A program made the position numbers and the translations under genes. Positions 44,004 through 52,560 of a stretch of 64,000 nt of DNA are shown in pieces. How positions within the stretch are numbered: the stretch's first letter is position 1; each line of letters starts with the position of its first letter. Origin of the DNA: Pseudonocardia sp. T1-2H (lineage in GTDB: Bacteria > Actinomycetota > Actinomycetes > Mycobacteriales > Pseudonocardiaceae); assembly GCF_038039215.1 (NCBI RefSeq), contig NZ_JBBPCL010000001.1, forward strand, positions 868,001-932,000. Reading direction: 5' to 3'. Below the pieces are notes generated by a model that did no database searches, was not told where the DNA came from, and worked only from the letters and a program-made list of their open reading frames with translations.

Positions 44004-45382
44004 CGACACGCAGGGCCACGCTGGGCGGGCACACCTACGAGTTCGGAGATCTGAAGGCGCTGCTCGCGGCGGCGACGCCCGAACGGTCCGGGGACGCGCT
44101 GGCGGGTCTCGCCGCGGCGTCGGAGCAGGAGCGCGTCGCCGCCCAGGGGATCCTCGCGGACCTGCCGCTGGCCACGTTCCTGCAGGAGCAGGTCGTCCCC
44201 TACGAGGAGGACGAGGTCACCCGGCTGATCGTCGACACGCACGACGCCGCGGCGTTCGCACCGATCTCGTCGCTGACCGTCGGCGGCTTCCGGGACCACC
44301 TGCTGCGCCCGGAGACGGACACGACCGCGCTCGCGCCGGGCCTCACCCCGGAGATGGTCGCCGCGGTCGGCAAGCTGATGCGGGTGCAGGACCTGATCGC
44401 CGTCGGCCGCCGGACGCCGGTGGTCACGGCCTTCCGCTCCACGGTCGGCCTGCCCGGCACCATGGCCACCCGGCTGCAGCCCAACCATCCGACGGACGAC
44501 CCGGTGGGCGTCACGGCGAGCATCGTCGACGGGCTGCTGCTCGGCTGCGGGGACGCCGTCATCGGGATCAACCCGGCCACGGACAGCCCGAACCGCACCG
44601 TCGACCTGCTGCACCTGATCGACGAGGTGCGCACCCGCTACGAGATCCCGACGCAGAGCTGCGTGCTGGCGCACGTGACGACGTCGATCGAGATCATGGA
44701 GCGCGGCGCGCCCGTCGACCTGGTGTTCCAGTCCGTCGCCGGGACCGAGGCCGCCAACTCCGGCTTCGGCGTCACGCTCGCGATGCTGCGGGAGGCGCAC
44801 GAGGCTGCGCTCGCGCTGGGGCGGGGGACGGTCGGCACGAACTGTATGTACTTCGAGACCGGGCAGGGCAGCGCGCTCTCCGCGGACGCGCACCACGGCG
44901 TCGACCAGCAGACGCTCGAGGCCCGGGCCTACGGCGTCGCGCGGGAGTTCGACCCGCTGCTGGTCAACACGGTCGTCGGGTTCATCGGGCCGGAGTACCT
45001 CTACGACGGCAAGCAGATCGCCCGGGCCGGCCTGGAGGACCACTTCTGCGGCAAGCTGCTGGGTGTCCCGATGGGCGTCGACGTCTGCTACACCAACCAC
45101 GCCGAGGCGGACGCGGACGACACGGACACCCTGCTCACGCTGCTCGGCGTCGCCGGCTGCTCGTTCGTGATCTGCGTGCCGGGCGGGGACGACGTGATGC
45201 TGCACTACCAGTCGCTGTCCTTCCACGACGCGCTCTACGCCCGCCAGGTACTCGGCCTGACACCGGCGCCGGAGTTCGCGGAGTGGATGGCGCGGATGGA
45301 CATGCTGACCCCGGACGGCCGGGTGCGCGAGCTCGGCTCGGACTCCGCGGCGCTCAAGGCGCTGACGGCGGGTGTCCCGTGA
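44000..45382 (+). CDS. eutB: Ethanolamine ammonia-lyase large subunit
   Basis: 460 residues, the normal EutB length. TRLQPNHPTDDPVGVTASIV, GDAVIGINPATDSPNRTVDL and VFQSVAGTEAANSGFGVTLA line the TIM-barrel active site. FETGQGSALSADAHHGVDQQ and VGFIGPEYLYDGKQIARAGL complete the family pattern. Start GTG 44000 follows GGAG and overlaps the permease remnant stop. It ends in GTGA overlap with eutC. With EutC and adenosylcobalamin it splits ethanolamine into acetaldehyde and ammonia. No microcompartment genes are present. Confidence 0.96.
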   Translation: MTTRRATLGGHTYEFGDLKALLAAATPERSGDALAGLAAASEQERVAAQGILADLPLATFLQEQVVPYEEDEVTRLIVDTHDAAAFAPISSLTVGGFRDHLLRPETDTTALAPGLTPEMVAAVGKLMRVQDLIAVGRRTPVVTAFRSTVGLPGTMATRLQPNHPTDDPVGVTASIVDGLLLGCGDAVIGINPATDSPNRTVDLLHLIDEVRTRYEIPTQSCVLAHVTTSIEIMERGAPVDLVFQSVAGTEAANSGFGVTLAMLREAHEAALALGRGTVGTNCMYFETGQGSALSADAHHGVDQQTLEARAYGVAREFDPLLVNTVVGFIGPEYLYDGKQIARAGLEDHFCGKLLGVPMGVDVCYTNHAEADADDTDTLLTLLGVAGCSFVICVPGGDDVMLHYQSLSFHDALYARQVLGLTPAPEFAEWMARMDMLTPDGRVRELGSDSAALKALTAGVP

Positions 45383-46098
45383 CGGATCCACTCGCGGCAC
45401 TTCGGGCGTCGACGCGGGCGCGGGTCGCCCTGGGCCGGGCGGGGGACGCGCTGCCCACGTCCGAACTGCTGGAGCTGCGCGCGGCCCACGCGGCGGCCCG
45501 GGACGCGGTGCACGCGCCGCTGGCCGCGGACGCCGTCGCCGCGGACGTCGAGGCCCTCGGGCCGGATGTCGTGCGGGTGACGAGCGCGGCCGCCGGCCGG
45601 GCGGAGTACCTGAAGCGTCCCGACCTGGGACGGCGCCTCGCTGCCGGGACGGCGCTGGAGCCCGGCGAGTACGACGTCGTGCTCGTGCTGGCCGACGGGC
45701 TGTCCCCGCTCGCCGTGCAGAACCACGGGGTCCCGATGCTCGCGGCGATCCTCTCCCGGCTCGACGGCTGGCGGGTGGCGCCGGTGGTGATCGCGACCGA
45801 GGCGCGGGTGGCGCTGGGGGACGAGGTCGCCTCGGCGATCGGGGCCCGCAGCGTCGTCGTGCTGGTGGGGGAGCGGCCGGGCATGTCCTCGACGGACAGC
45901 CTCGGGATCTACTTCACCCTCGACGCGCGGCGCGGCCGCCGGGACTCGGAACGGAACTGCCTGTCGAACATCCGGCCGCCGCACGGGACCGGCTACGAGG
46001 CCGCCGCGACGACGCTGGCGATGCTGATGGCGGAGGCCAGGCGACTCGGGCTCTCGGGGGTCGCGCTGAAGGCGGACCCCGCACTCGGAACCTCTTAG
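45379..46098 (+). CDS. eutC: Ethanolamine ammonia-lyase small subunit
   Basis: 239 residues. STRARVALGRAGDALPTSEL at the N-terminus, DVVLVLADGLSPLAVQNHGV and the cobalamin-proximal VVLVGERPGMSSTDSLGIYF with RDSERNCLSNIRPPHGTGYE are diagnostic. GTG 45379 overlaps the eutB stop. The gene ends 4 bp into a convergent small gene. It is the partner of EutB in a B12-dependent heterododecamer. Confidence 0.96.
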   Translation: MTDPLAALRASTRARVALGRAGDALPTSELLELRAAHAAARDAVHAPLAADAVAADVEALGPDVVRVTSAAAGRAEYLKRPDLGRRLAAGTALEPGEYDVVLVLADGLSPLAVQNHGVPMLAAILSRLDGWRVAPVVIATEARVALGDEVASAIGARSVVVLVGERPGMSSTDSLGIYFTLDARRGRRDSERNCLSNIRPPHGTGYEAAATTLAMLMAEARRLGLSGVALKADPALGTS

Positions 46099-46505
46099 CC
46101 CTTGACCAACCCGGCCTCGCGGGCGATGTGGCAGATCCCGAGCAGCCGCAGCGTGACGACGTCCGCGTGCTGCCACTGCCCGTCGCGCGGCAGCGGGACC
46201 CACCCGGCCTCGCGGCGCTGGCGCTGCAGCAGCGTGCGCGCGTAGGTGGCCAGCCGGACGGCGACGGTGCCGTTGCGGGCGGGGAGGGTGGCGACCGTGG
46301 TGAGCGCGCCGCCGGCCGCGCGCGCCGGACCGGCCGTCACGATGTCCCGGACCGCCGCGGCGTGCTGGTCCACCACCGCGGCCAGCCCCGGATCGCCGGC
46401 CGCGGCGGACAGGCCGGAGCGGCCGATCTGCTCGGTCAGGTGCTGGAGCCGCCGCCGCGCGGAGCGGTCGGCGAACACGGTGCGCAGGTCCTGCAGCACG
46501 GTCAC
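46095..46505 (-). CDS. Conserved-looking protein of unknown function (136 residues)
   Basis: 136 residues, helical and basic, with no signal peptide: LQDLRTVFADRSARRRLQHL, GDPGLAAVVDQHAAAVRDIV and ADVVTLRLLGICHIAREAGL. I do not recognise the family. GTG 46505 is chosen because TACGAT stands exactly 7 nt upstream, the leaderless spacing repeated elsewhere in the window. It overlaps the eutC end by 4 bp. Confidence 0.6.
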   Translation of the reverse strand: MTVLQDLRTVFADRSARRRLQHLTEQIGRSGLSAAAGDPGLAAVVDQHAAAVRDIVTAGPARAAGGALTTVATLPARNGTVAVRLATYARTLLQRQRREAGWVPLPRDGQWQHADVVTLRLLGICHIAREAGLVKG

Positions 46506-46702
46506 GGGAGGGATCGTAGCGAGCTGAATCACATGATCGGGTGACGATCCCGTGCGGCCGATCCGGTGATGTCCGGCTGCACCCCGATCACCCTGAGCAA
46601 GGCCAGCGCCTCCGCCGCGGTTCGTGCGCCGCAGCCTGGTACCGCGAGTCCCGGGCTGCGGTGGGCCTGGCGGCCGGCACCGCCGGGGCCGACGCTGGAG
46701 AC

Positions 46703-47414
46703 ATGAGCGACACGACCTACGCCCTGGTGACCGGGGCGAACAAGGGCCTCGGCCTGACGACGGTGCGACGGCTCGCGGAGCTGGGGTGGACGGTCCTGCT
46801 CGGACCAGGGACGCCGCCCGCGGCGCGGCGGCCGCCGCGGGCCTGGCCGGGCTCGACGTGCACGTCCTCCCGATCGACGTCACGTCCGACGAGTCGGTGG
46901 CCACCGCGGCGAAGCGGGTCGAGGGCTCCTACGGCCGGCTCGACGTCCTGGTGAACAACGCCGGCATCACGGGCCCGCACGTGGCCGCCGCGGACACCGG
47001 CGCCGACGACCTGCGCGAGACCTATGAGACCAACGTGTTCGGGCCGGTCCGGGTGACCCACGCGTTCCTCCCGCTGCTGACCCGCTCCGCCGCGCCGCGA
47101 ATCGTCATGGTGTCCAAGGCATGGGGTCGATCGCGGTGACGAGCGACCCGTCGCGGTTGGAGTCGCGCCTGGTGGGGCTGACCTACCCGTCGTCGAAGAC
47201 CGCCCTGAACATGATCACGACGCAGTACGCGAAGGCGCTGCCGGGGATGCGGGTCAACGCCGCGGACCCGGGTTACACGGCGACGGACCTCAACGGGCAC
47301 AGCGGGTACCAGACCGTCGAGGAGGGGACGGACGCGATCGTCGCCCTCGCCCAGATCCCGCCGGACGGGCCGACCGGGACCTTCGTCGACCGGAACGGCC
47401 ACGTGCCCTGGTAG
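46703..47414 (+). CDS. Short-chain dehydrogenase/reductase, two frameshifts
   Basis: About 238 residues when repaired. The NAD(P) motif is ALVTGANKGLGLTTVRRLAE. After VLLG the frame shifts near 46803-46806, and the family sequence resumes as LDVHVLPIDVTSDESVA and LDVLVNNAGITGP. After RIVMVS near 47113-47120 it shifts again and ends with the catalytic YPSSKTALNMITTQYAKAL. Two single-base losses explain the span (3n+1). It is probably intact in the organism. It resembles carbonyl-reductase-like SDRs. The ATG follows GGAG. Confidence 0.82.
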
Positions 47415-47472
47415 GGCCCGCGCACGAGCGGCGCAGTCGCAAAACGGGGTGCGGCTCGACCTGACGGGCCCC

Positions 47473-47485
47473 TAACATCCGATCC
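47473..47485 (+). promoter_or_regulatory. Leaderless promoter of the macrolide glycosyltransferase leader
   Basis: TAACAT (47473-47478) is followed by 7 nt and a GTG at 47486. An AAAA run at 47441-47444 stands upstream of the weak -35 region, a layout seen at WhiB7-activated resistance promoters. The WhiB7 link is inference. Confidence 0.55.
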
Positions 47486-47512
47486 GTGATCCAGAAGCAG
47501 CTGTACGGCTGA
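47486..47512 (+). CDS. Eight-codon leader peptide upstream of the macrolide glycosyltransferase
   Basis: GTG ATC CAG AAG CAG CTG TAC GGC TGA encodes MIQKQLYG. The GTG has a perfect leaderless -10 spacing, so it would be the first codon of the mRNA. It ends 12 nt before a strong hairpin and 75 nt before the glycosyltransferase start. The layout of short peptide, hairpin and resistance gene is that of ribosome-mediated attenuation, in which drug-stalled ribosomes on the peptide alter the downstream structure. No frame or length is conserved by other means, so the call rests on position. Confidence 0.55.
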   Translation: MIQKQLYG

Positions 47513-47523
47513 GAACTCCGCCG

Positions 47524-47549
47524 CGGACCCGCCGTCACCGGCGGGTCCG
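47524..47549 (+). terminator. 11-bp GC hairpin between leader peptide and glycosyltransferase
   Basis: CGGACCCGCCG (47524-47534) and CGGCGGGTCCG (47539-47549) pair perfectly around TCAC. It lies wholly inside the 5' leader and could act as attenuator or hide the ribosome site until the leader ribosome stalls. A long T run is absent. Confidence 0.65.
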
Positions 47550-47586
47550 TCCCCGTGCTCTCGTTCGTACGACTTCTGGAGAACCC

Positions 47587-48756
47587 GTGTCCCACATCTT
47601 CATGGTCAGCGCCGGCGCCCACGGCCACGTCAACCCGGGCCTGCCGGTGATCGCCGAGCTCGTCGAGCGCGGCCATCGCGTCAGCTACGCGATCCCACGG
47701 TCCTTCGCCGACGTCGTCGCCTCGACGGGCGCGACCCCGCTCGTCCACACGTCGAGCCTGCCGGACGAGACGCGCGGGGAGCAGTGGCCGAGCGACCCGA
47801 TCACCGGCATGTCGATCTTCGCCGAGGACGCCGCCGAGGTGCTCCCGCAGCTCGAGGCCGCTCTCGCCGCCGACCGGCCGGACCTGGTGCTCTACGACAT
47901 CACGGGCTACGCCGGCCGGGCGCTCGCCCATCGCTGGAACGTCCCCCTGGTGCAGCTCTCGCCGTCGATGGTGGCGTGGGAGGGCTTCGAGGAGGACATG
48001 GGCGAGGCGCTCGCGTTCCGGCGGGACCCGCGCTTCGTCGAGTACCGGGAGCGGTTCGCGGCCTGGCTCGACGGGCTGGGCATCGACCTGGACCCGGACA
48101 CCTTCAGCGGACGGCCGCCGCGGTGCGTCGTGCTGATCCCGCGGGCGCTGCAGCCGCACGCGGACGACGTCGACGAGAAGGTCTACACCTTCGTCGGGCC
48201 GTCGCTGGACCGGCGTCCGCACCAGGGGGACTGGCCGGAGTCGGAGAAGCCGCTCGTGCTCGTCTCGCTCGGCTCGGCCTACAACGACCGGGCGGAGTTC
48301 TTCCGCGCGTGCGTCGCGGCGTTCGGCCCGTTGCCGTGGCAGGTCGTCCTCGCGATCGGGCCGCACACCGATCCGGCCGCGATCGCCGAGCTGCCGCCGA
48401 ACGTCGAGCTGCACCGCTGGGTACCGCAGCTCGCCGTGCTGCGACGGGCGTCTGCGTTCGTCACGCACGCGGGGATGGGCGGCTGCTCCGAGGGGCTCCA
48501 CGAGGGCGTCCCGATGATCGCGGTGCCACAGGCGGTGGACCAGTTCGGCAACGCGGCGATGCTGCAGGAACTCGGCGTCGGCGTGCATCTCCCGGCCGAG
48601 GAGGCCACGCCCGAGGCGCTGCGGGAGGCCCTGCTGACGCTCACCGGCTCGCCGGACGTGGCCGAACGCCTGGCCGCGATCCGGGACGAGCTGCGCGCCG
48701 CGGGCGGAGCCGCGGCGGCGGCGGACATCGTCGAGGCGCAGCTCCCGACCTCGTGA
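47587..48756 (+). CDS. mgt: Macrolide glycosyltransferase (MGT family, GT1)
   Basis: 389 residues, a GT-B fold. The N-terminus HIFMVSAGAHGHVNPGLPVI is the acceptor domain start. The C-terminal nucleotide-sugar signature is HRWVPQLAVLRRASAFVTHA, GMGGCSEGLHEGVPMIAVPQ and VDQFGNAAMLQELGVG. This is the OleD/OleI-like resistance glycosyltransferase group, which inactivates macrolides by glucosylating the desosamine 2'-OH. GTG 47587 follows TGGAGAA. Control is probably through the leader peptide and hairpin just upstream. It runs convergent to a VOC gene. Confidence 0.92.
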   Translation: MSHIFMVSAGAHGHVNPGLPVIAELVERGHRVSYAIPRSFADVVASTGATPLVHTSSLPDETRGEQWPSDPITGMSIFAEDAAEVLPQLEAALAADRPDLVLYDITGYAGRALAHRWNVPLVQLSPSMVAWEGFEEDMGEALAFRRDPRFVEYRERFAAWLDGLGIDLDPDTFSGRPPRCVVLIPRALQPHADDVDEKVYTFVGPSLDRRPHQGDWPESEKPLVLVSLGSAYNDRAEFFRACVAAFGPLPWQVVLAIGPHTDPAAIAELPPNVELHRWVPQLAVLRRASAFVTHAGMGGCSEGLHEGVPMIAVPQAVDQFGNAAMLQELGVGVHLPAEEATPEALREALLTLTGSPDVAERLAAIRDELRAAGGAAAAADIVEAQLPTS

Positions 48757-48768
48757 CCCCGGTCGGGT

Positions 48769-50037
48769 TCAGTACTGGACCAGCCAGAACCGTCCGCCCT
48801 GGTCGTCAACGCACTCGCTCGACGTCCCGTAGCCCGCGTCGGTCGGGTCCGTGGCCGTTCCGCCCAGCTCCCGCACCGTCCCGACCGCCGCGGCGACGTC
48901 CGGCACCACGAACATCGGCACCACCGTCGCCTTCTCCCGGCCCCCCGCCAGCCCGATCGGCGGGCGGGGGTGGCCGCCGTCGACCCGGACGATCCACATG
49001 CCCGGCTCCCGGCCCGGCAGGAACCGCCAACCCAGGACGGTGCCGTAGAAGGCGCGGGCGCGGGTGGAGTCCGGGACCTCGATCGTCGCGTAGGTGAGCT
49101 CGCCCGGGGCGTTCGTGTCCCGGCCCCGCCCGCTCCCGCCGGCGACGGCGTAGAGGGCGAAGGGGAGGCCCTGGTCGTCGACGCAGTCCGCAACCCGGCC
49201 GAACGGCATCTCCGCCGGGGCCTGCGCCGTTCCGCCAGCCGCGCGGACCAACGCGACGGCCTCGTCGACGTCGGCGACGCCGTAGCAGCAGAACAGGGTC
49301 GAGAGCTCCTGCTCGCCGACGATCCCCATGTGCGCGGTGAGGTCGGTGACCTGCCGGCCGGCGCCCGCGTGGTCGGCGGTGGCCACCCAGCCGAGGACGG
49401 CCCCGTAGAAACGCTCCGCTGCGACGACGTCGCGGGTCCAGATCGAGCTGTAGCCGAGGTCTCCGGGGCGCACGACGGCGTCCCCGGCCGACGGCGAGCG
49501 GGACACCATCCACCGGTGCCCCGACGGATCGGTGATCGCCCCGCCCCGGCCGTACGGCGAGTCGCTCACCGGCCGGTCCAGCCGGGCGCCGCGGGCGACG
49601 GCCCGCTCGACCACGGCATCCGGGTCGGGCACCTCGAGGCGCAGCGACACGGACACCGCGTCGGGTGCGGGAGCGCGCAGCCCCAGCTCCGGGAACTCGT
49701 CCGCGAGCATCAGCACGGTGCTGCCGAGGGCGATCTCGGCGTGCCCGATCCGCCCGTCCGGCATGACGATCGGCTCGCCCCGCCGGACCCCGCCGAAGAC
49801 GCCGGCGTAGAAGTCGAGGGCGGCCGCGGCGTCGGGCACGGCGAGATAGGCGGTGAGGTCGTGCAGGGGCAGCGCTTCGGCCTGGGCGGTGGTCATCGGG
49901 ATCTCCCGGGTGCTGGTCAGGGGTGCGGCCGGGTCGAGGAGCAGCCGTTCCAGGCGTTCGCGCAGACGCGCGGCGAACGCGGGGTCGGGGTCGACGGGAC
50001 GCATGGGGTCATGGAGGGCGTCCAGCGGATCGGTCAT
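48769..50037 (-). CDS. Triple VOC-domain protein with sigma-linked N-terminal segment
   Basis: 422 residues. Residues 1-45 carry a short helical segment (RPVDPDPAFAARLRERLERL). Three VOC modules follow: about 57-180 (HDLTAYLAVPDAAAALDFYA), 190-305 (YSSIWTRDVVAAERFYGAVL) and 312-422 (LTYATIEVPDSTRARAFYGT). The first is PhnB-like. It follows an ECF sigma gene 35 bp upstream on the same strand, so the pair is probably co-transcribed. ATG 50037 has GCGGAG upstream. The N-terminal segment may touch the sigma factor, which is speculative. Confidence 0.85.
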   Translation of the reverse strand: MTDPLDALHDPMRPVDPDPAFAARLRERLERLLLDPAAPLTSTREIPMTTAQAEALPLHDLTAYLAVPDAAAALDFYAGVFGGVRRGEPIVMPDGRIGHAEIALGSTVLMLADEFPELGLRAPAPDAVSVSLRLEVPDPDAVVERAVARGARLDRPVSDSPYGRGGAITDPSGHRWMVSRSPSAGDAVVRPGDLGYSSIWTRDVVAAERFYGAVLGWVATADHAGAGRQVTDLTAHMGIVGEQELSTLFCCYGVADVDEAVALVRAAGGTAQAPAEMPFGRVADCVDDQGLPFALYAVAGGSGRGRDTNAPGELTYATIEVPDSTRARAFYGTVLGWRFLPGREPGMWIVRVDGGHPRPPIGLAGGREKATVVPMFVVPDVAAAVGTVRELGGTATDPTDAGYGTSSECVDDQGGRFWLVQY

Positions 50038-50071
50038 GACTCCGCCTCTGTGGGAGGAAGCACGTCGGCGG

Positions 50072-50599
50072 TCATGCCGGGCCCCCTCGGTCGTCGTCGT
50101 AGCTGCGGCGGAATGCCGCGCGGGCCCGGACGAGCAGCGCCTCGGTGGCGTGCACCGTCCGGCCGAGCAGGTGCGCCACCTCGGCGACCGCGAGGCCGTC
50201 GAGGTACCGCAGGGTCAGCGCGGCGCGGTGCTGCGGGCTCTGCCGCGCGAGGACCTCCCGCGCCACCAGGGCGTCGAGCTCGGCGTCCCAGGGGTCGTCG
50301 ACGTCCTCGGCGCCGCCGTCGAGCACCCGGAGCCGGCGGTCCTGGACGTCCAGGGCCCGCCAGTGATCGACGAGCTTGTGCCGGGCGATCCCGACCAGCC
50401 AGCCGGTGCTGACGTCCGGGCCCGGCCTGCGCCGGCACGCCTGGACCGCGGCGAGGAACGTCTCCGCCGTGAGGTCCTCGGCCAGGGTTCGCCGGCCGCA
50501 CCGCGCGAGCAGGTAGCCGTAGATCTCGGGCAGGGCCGTGTCGTACAGCGTGAGCAGCGCGAGGCCCGGGTCGGGCTCGACCTGCTGCGGACCGCTCAC
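50072..50599 (-). CDS. ECF RNA polymerase sigma factor
   Basis: 175 residues. Region 2 is YDTALPEIYGYLLARCGRRT, then LAEDLTAETFLAAVQAC. Region 4 is HRAALTLRYLDGLAVAEVAH and LLGRTVHATEALLVRARAAF. The linker is about 40 residues. GTG 50599 has a weak ribosome site. There is no classical anti-sigma gene next to it; the downstream gene is a triple VOC protein. It probably belongs to the actinobacterial ECF groups that occur with VOC or YCII partners. Confidence 0.9.
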   Translation of the reverse strand: MSGPQQVEPDPGLALLTLYDTALPEIYGYLLARCGRRTLAEDLTAETFLAAVQACRRRPGPDVSTGWLVGIARHKLVDHWRALDVQDRRLRVLDGGAEDVDDPWDAELDALVAREVLARQSPQHRAALTLRYLDGLAVAEVAHLLGRTVHATEALLVRARAAFRRSYDDDRGGPA

Positions 50600-50828
50600 G
50601 TCCCTCCATCGCGTGGGCCGACCGAACTCCGACGGTCGATCACCCGATCGGACCTGCTCACGAGGTGCGACTCGGTCGACCGGAAACGCCGACTCGCGGG
50701 CAGGTCAGGGGAGGAAGTCGGTGTCGGCGGTGGCGGACCGCACCCCGGGCCGCAGCGTCATGCCGAGATCGTTTCCACCTGCCGTCCGGTGGTCAATCCG
50801 CCGGTCGGCTCAAGGTGGCGGCGATCGG

Positions 50829-51236
50829 TCAGCCCGCTCGCCGGTCCTGCTCGGCCCGGGTGAGGCGACGGAGCTGGGCGGCGAGGTAGGGCCGCGCCCG
50901 GCGCTGCCCGCCACGCTCCGTGATGGCCCGGTCGAGCGAGCGCAGGGCGCCCAGCACCGCGTCGAGGTCGGGGTGCCAGCCGCGGCGCTCGCACTCGGCG
51001 AACCACTCGGCCGGGCTCGTGTGCCCGCGGCCGGCGTTGCACCGCCGGCACGCGACGACCTCGTTCTCCAGCCAGGACGGCCCGCCCTTGACCCGGGGCA
51101 CGAGATGGTCGGTGGTCGCGACCACCAGCCCGGCGCACTCCCGCCCGCACCACACGCACCGGTTGCCGTCGCGGACCGCCGCCGCGCGCAGCCGGGCCGC
51201 CCGGCCGGGCTGGGAGGGATGCGGGACACGGCTCAC
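50829..51236 (-). CDS. HNH endonuclease domain protein
   Basis: 135 residues. The zinc-binding and catalytic HNH core is RCVWCGRECAGLVVATTDHL, then VPRVKGGPSWLENEVVACR and RCNAGRGHTSP, with two CxxC pairs and the DH catalytic pair. Start GTG 51236 is the first codon that keeps only family sequence. It is divergent from the 2-hydroxyacid dehydrogenase. It is probably a stand-alone HNH nuclease of unknown role. No restriction or phage neighbours are present. Confidence 0.85.
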   Translation of the reverse strand: MSRVPHPSQPGRAARLRAAAVRDGNRCVWCGRECAGLVVATTDHLVPRVKGGPSWLENEVVACRRCNAGRGHTSPAEWFAECERRGWHPDLDAVLGALRSLDRAITERGGQRRARPYLAAQLRRLTRAEQDRRAG

Positions 51237-51306
51237 CCCGTCCAGTGTGCCGCGCCGGCCGGGGTCGGGCAGGGTGGTCCGCGTCCGTCGACGTGAGGAG
51301 GTCCGG

Positions 51307-52359
51307 GTGGCCGAGCGGCTGCGGGTCGTGCTGGCGACCCCGCTCGACGAGGAACTGTGCGCGATGATCGAGCGGGAGGAGCCCCGAGTCGAGCTGGTCC
51401 GCGACCATTCCCTGCTCCCTCCGCAACGCCATCCCGGAGACCACTCCGGGGATCCGGGCTGGTCCCGCACGCCCGAGCAGCAGGCCCGGTTCGAGGAGCT
51501 GCTGGACTCCGCGGAGGCCCTCTACGGCATCCCGGACGTCGACGCGGACGCGCTCGCCCGGACCGTCGAGGCCAACCCGGGGCTGCGCTGGGTCCAGACG
51601 ATGGCCGCGGGCGGCGGGGCCACCGTGCGTCAGGCGGGCCTGTCCGAGGAGCAGCTGAAGAGCATCACCTTCACCACCTCCGCGGGTGTGCACGGCGGTC
51701 CGCTCGCCGAGTTCGCGCTGTTCGGGCTGCTCGCGGGGGCAAAGACGCTGCCGCGGCTGCAGGCCCACCAGAGTGCGCACCACTGGGCGGACCGGTGGTT
51801 CATGGGCCGGCTCGAACACCAGACCGTGCTCGTCGTCGGGCTCGGCGGCATCGGCACCGAGGTCGCGAGGCGGCTGCAGGCGTTCGGGACGCGGGTGATC
51901 GGGACGTCGCGGCACGGCGGGGAGCCACCCGAGTTCGTCGACGAGCTGGTCCACCCCGACGAGCTGGTGTCCGTCGTCGGCCGGGTCGACGGTGTCGTGG
52001 TCACCCTCCCCGGCACGCCCTCGACCGAGAATCTGGTCGGCGCCGCGGTGCTCGACGCCATCCGGCCCGGGACGACGCTCGTCAGCGTCGGCCGCGGCAC
52101 CGTGATCGACGAGGACGCGCTGGTCGGGGCGCTGCGGGACGGCCGGATCGGGTTCGCTGCCCTGGACGTCTTCGCGGTGGAGCCGCTGGCCGTCGACAGC
52201 CCGTTGTGGGACCTGCCGAACGTGCTCGTCAGCCCGCACACCGCCGCGCTCGACGAGGCGGAGGACCGGCGCATCGCGGAGCTGTTCGTGGAGAACGCGC
52301 GGCGGCTGCTGGACGGGGAGCCGCTGCGCAACGTCGTGGACACGGTCGAGTTCTACTGA
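51307..52359 (+). CDS. D-isomer-specific 2-hydroxyacid dehydrogenase
   Basis: 350 residues. The NAD motif is TVLVVGLGGIGTEVARRLQA. The catalytic Arg lies in LVSVGRGTVIDEDALVGALR, the Glu in DVFAVEPLAVDSPLWDLPNV, and the His in LVSPHTAALDEAED. It is related to glyoxylate/hydroxypyruvate and phosphoglycerate dehydrogenases. GTG 51307 follows GAGGAGG at 4 nt. It ends before a pair of large hairpins that separate it from convergent boxB. Physiological oxoacid unknown. Confidence 0.9.
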   Translation: MAERLRVVLATPLDEELCAMIEREEPRVELVRDHSLLPPQRHPGDHSGDPGWSRTPEQQARFEELLDSAEALYGIPDVDADALARTVEANPGLRWVQTMAAGGGATVRQAGLSEEQLKSITFTTSAGVHGGPLAEFALFGLLAGAKTLPRLQAHQSAHHWADRWFMGRLEHQTVLVVGLGGIGTEVARRLQAFGTRVIGTSRHGGEPPEFVDELVHPDELVSVVGRVDGVVVTLPGTPSTENLVGAAVLDAIRPGTTLVSVGRGTVIDEDALVGALRDGRIGFAALDVFAVEPLAVDSPLWDLPNVLVSPHTAALDEAEDRRIAELFVENARRLLDGEPLRNVVDTVEFY

Positions 52360-52422
52360 CCTTCCAGGGGTCGCCCGGCTGCCTGCTCCTGGCGTCGCGG
52401 CTGCGTCGAGCCGACGCCGCTT

Positions 52423-52533
52423 GAGTGGCTCGAGCAGCGCACGGTGGCGCTCGAGCCACTCGAGCGCCGTCGGCCGCGGAGACCAATGCCGCTGGAGTGG
52501 CTCGAGCAGCGAAGAATGGCGCTCGAGCCACTC
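52423..52533. repeat. Two tandem 13-bp-stem hairpins
   Basis: GAGTGGCTCGAGC pairs with GCTCGAGCCACTC at 52423-52435/52449-52461 and again at 52495-52507/52521-52533. Both have 13-nt loops that begin AGCG and end TGGC. The copies are 72 bp apart. They lie between convergent genes and could serve as a bidirectional terminator or belong to a REP-like family. Confidence 0.85.
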
Positions 52534-52560
52534 GAGTCCCAGGGGCGGCGGCGATCCCGG

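Noticed and set aside
43786..44010. eutB start at the upstream ATG 43856
   Set aside because: The added 48 residues are basic and antisense in style, and the family begins right after GTG 44000, which has its own GGAG.
47107..47140. Separate short gene MGSIAVTS... beginning at 47121
   Set aside because: It is the C-terminal part of the SDR in a shifted frame, carrying the catalytic YPSSK. A frameshift explains it better than a new start.
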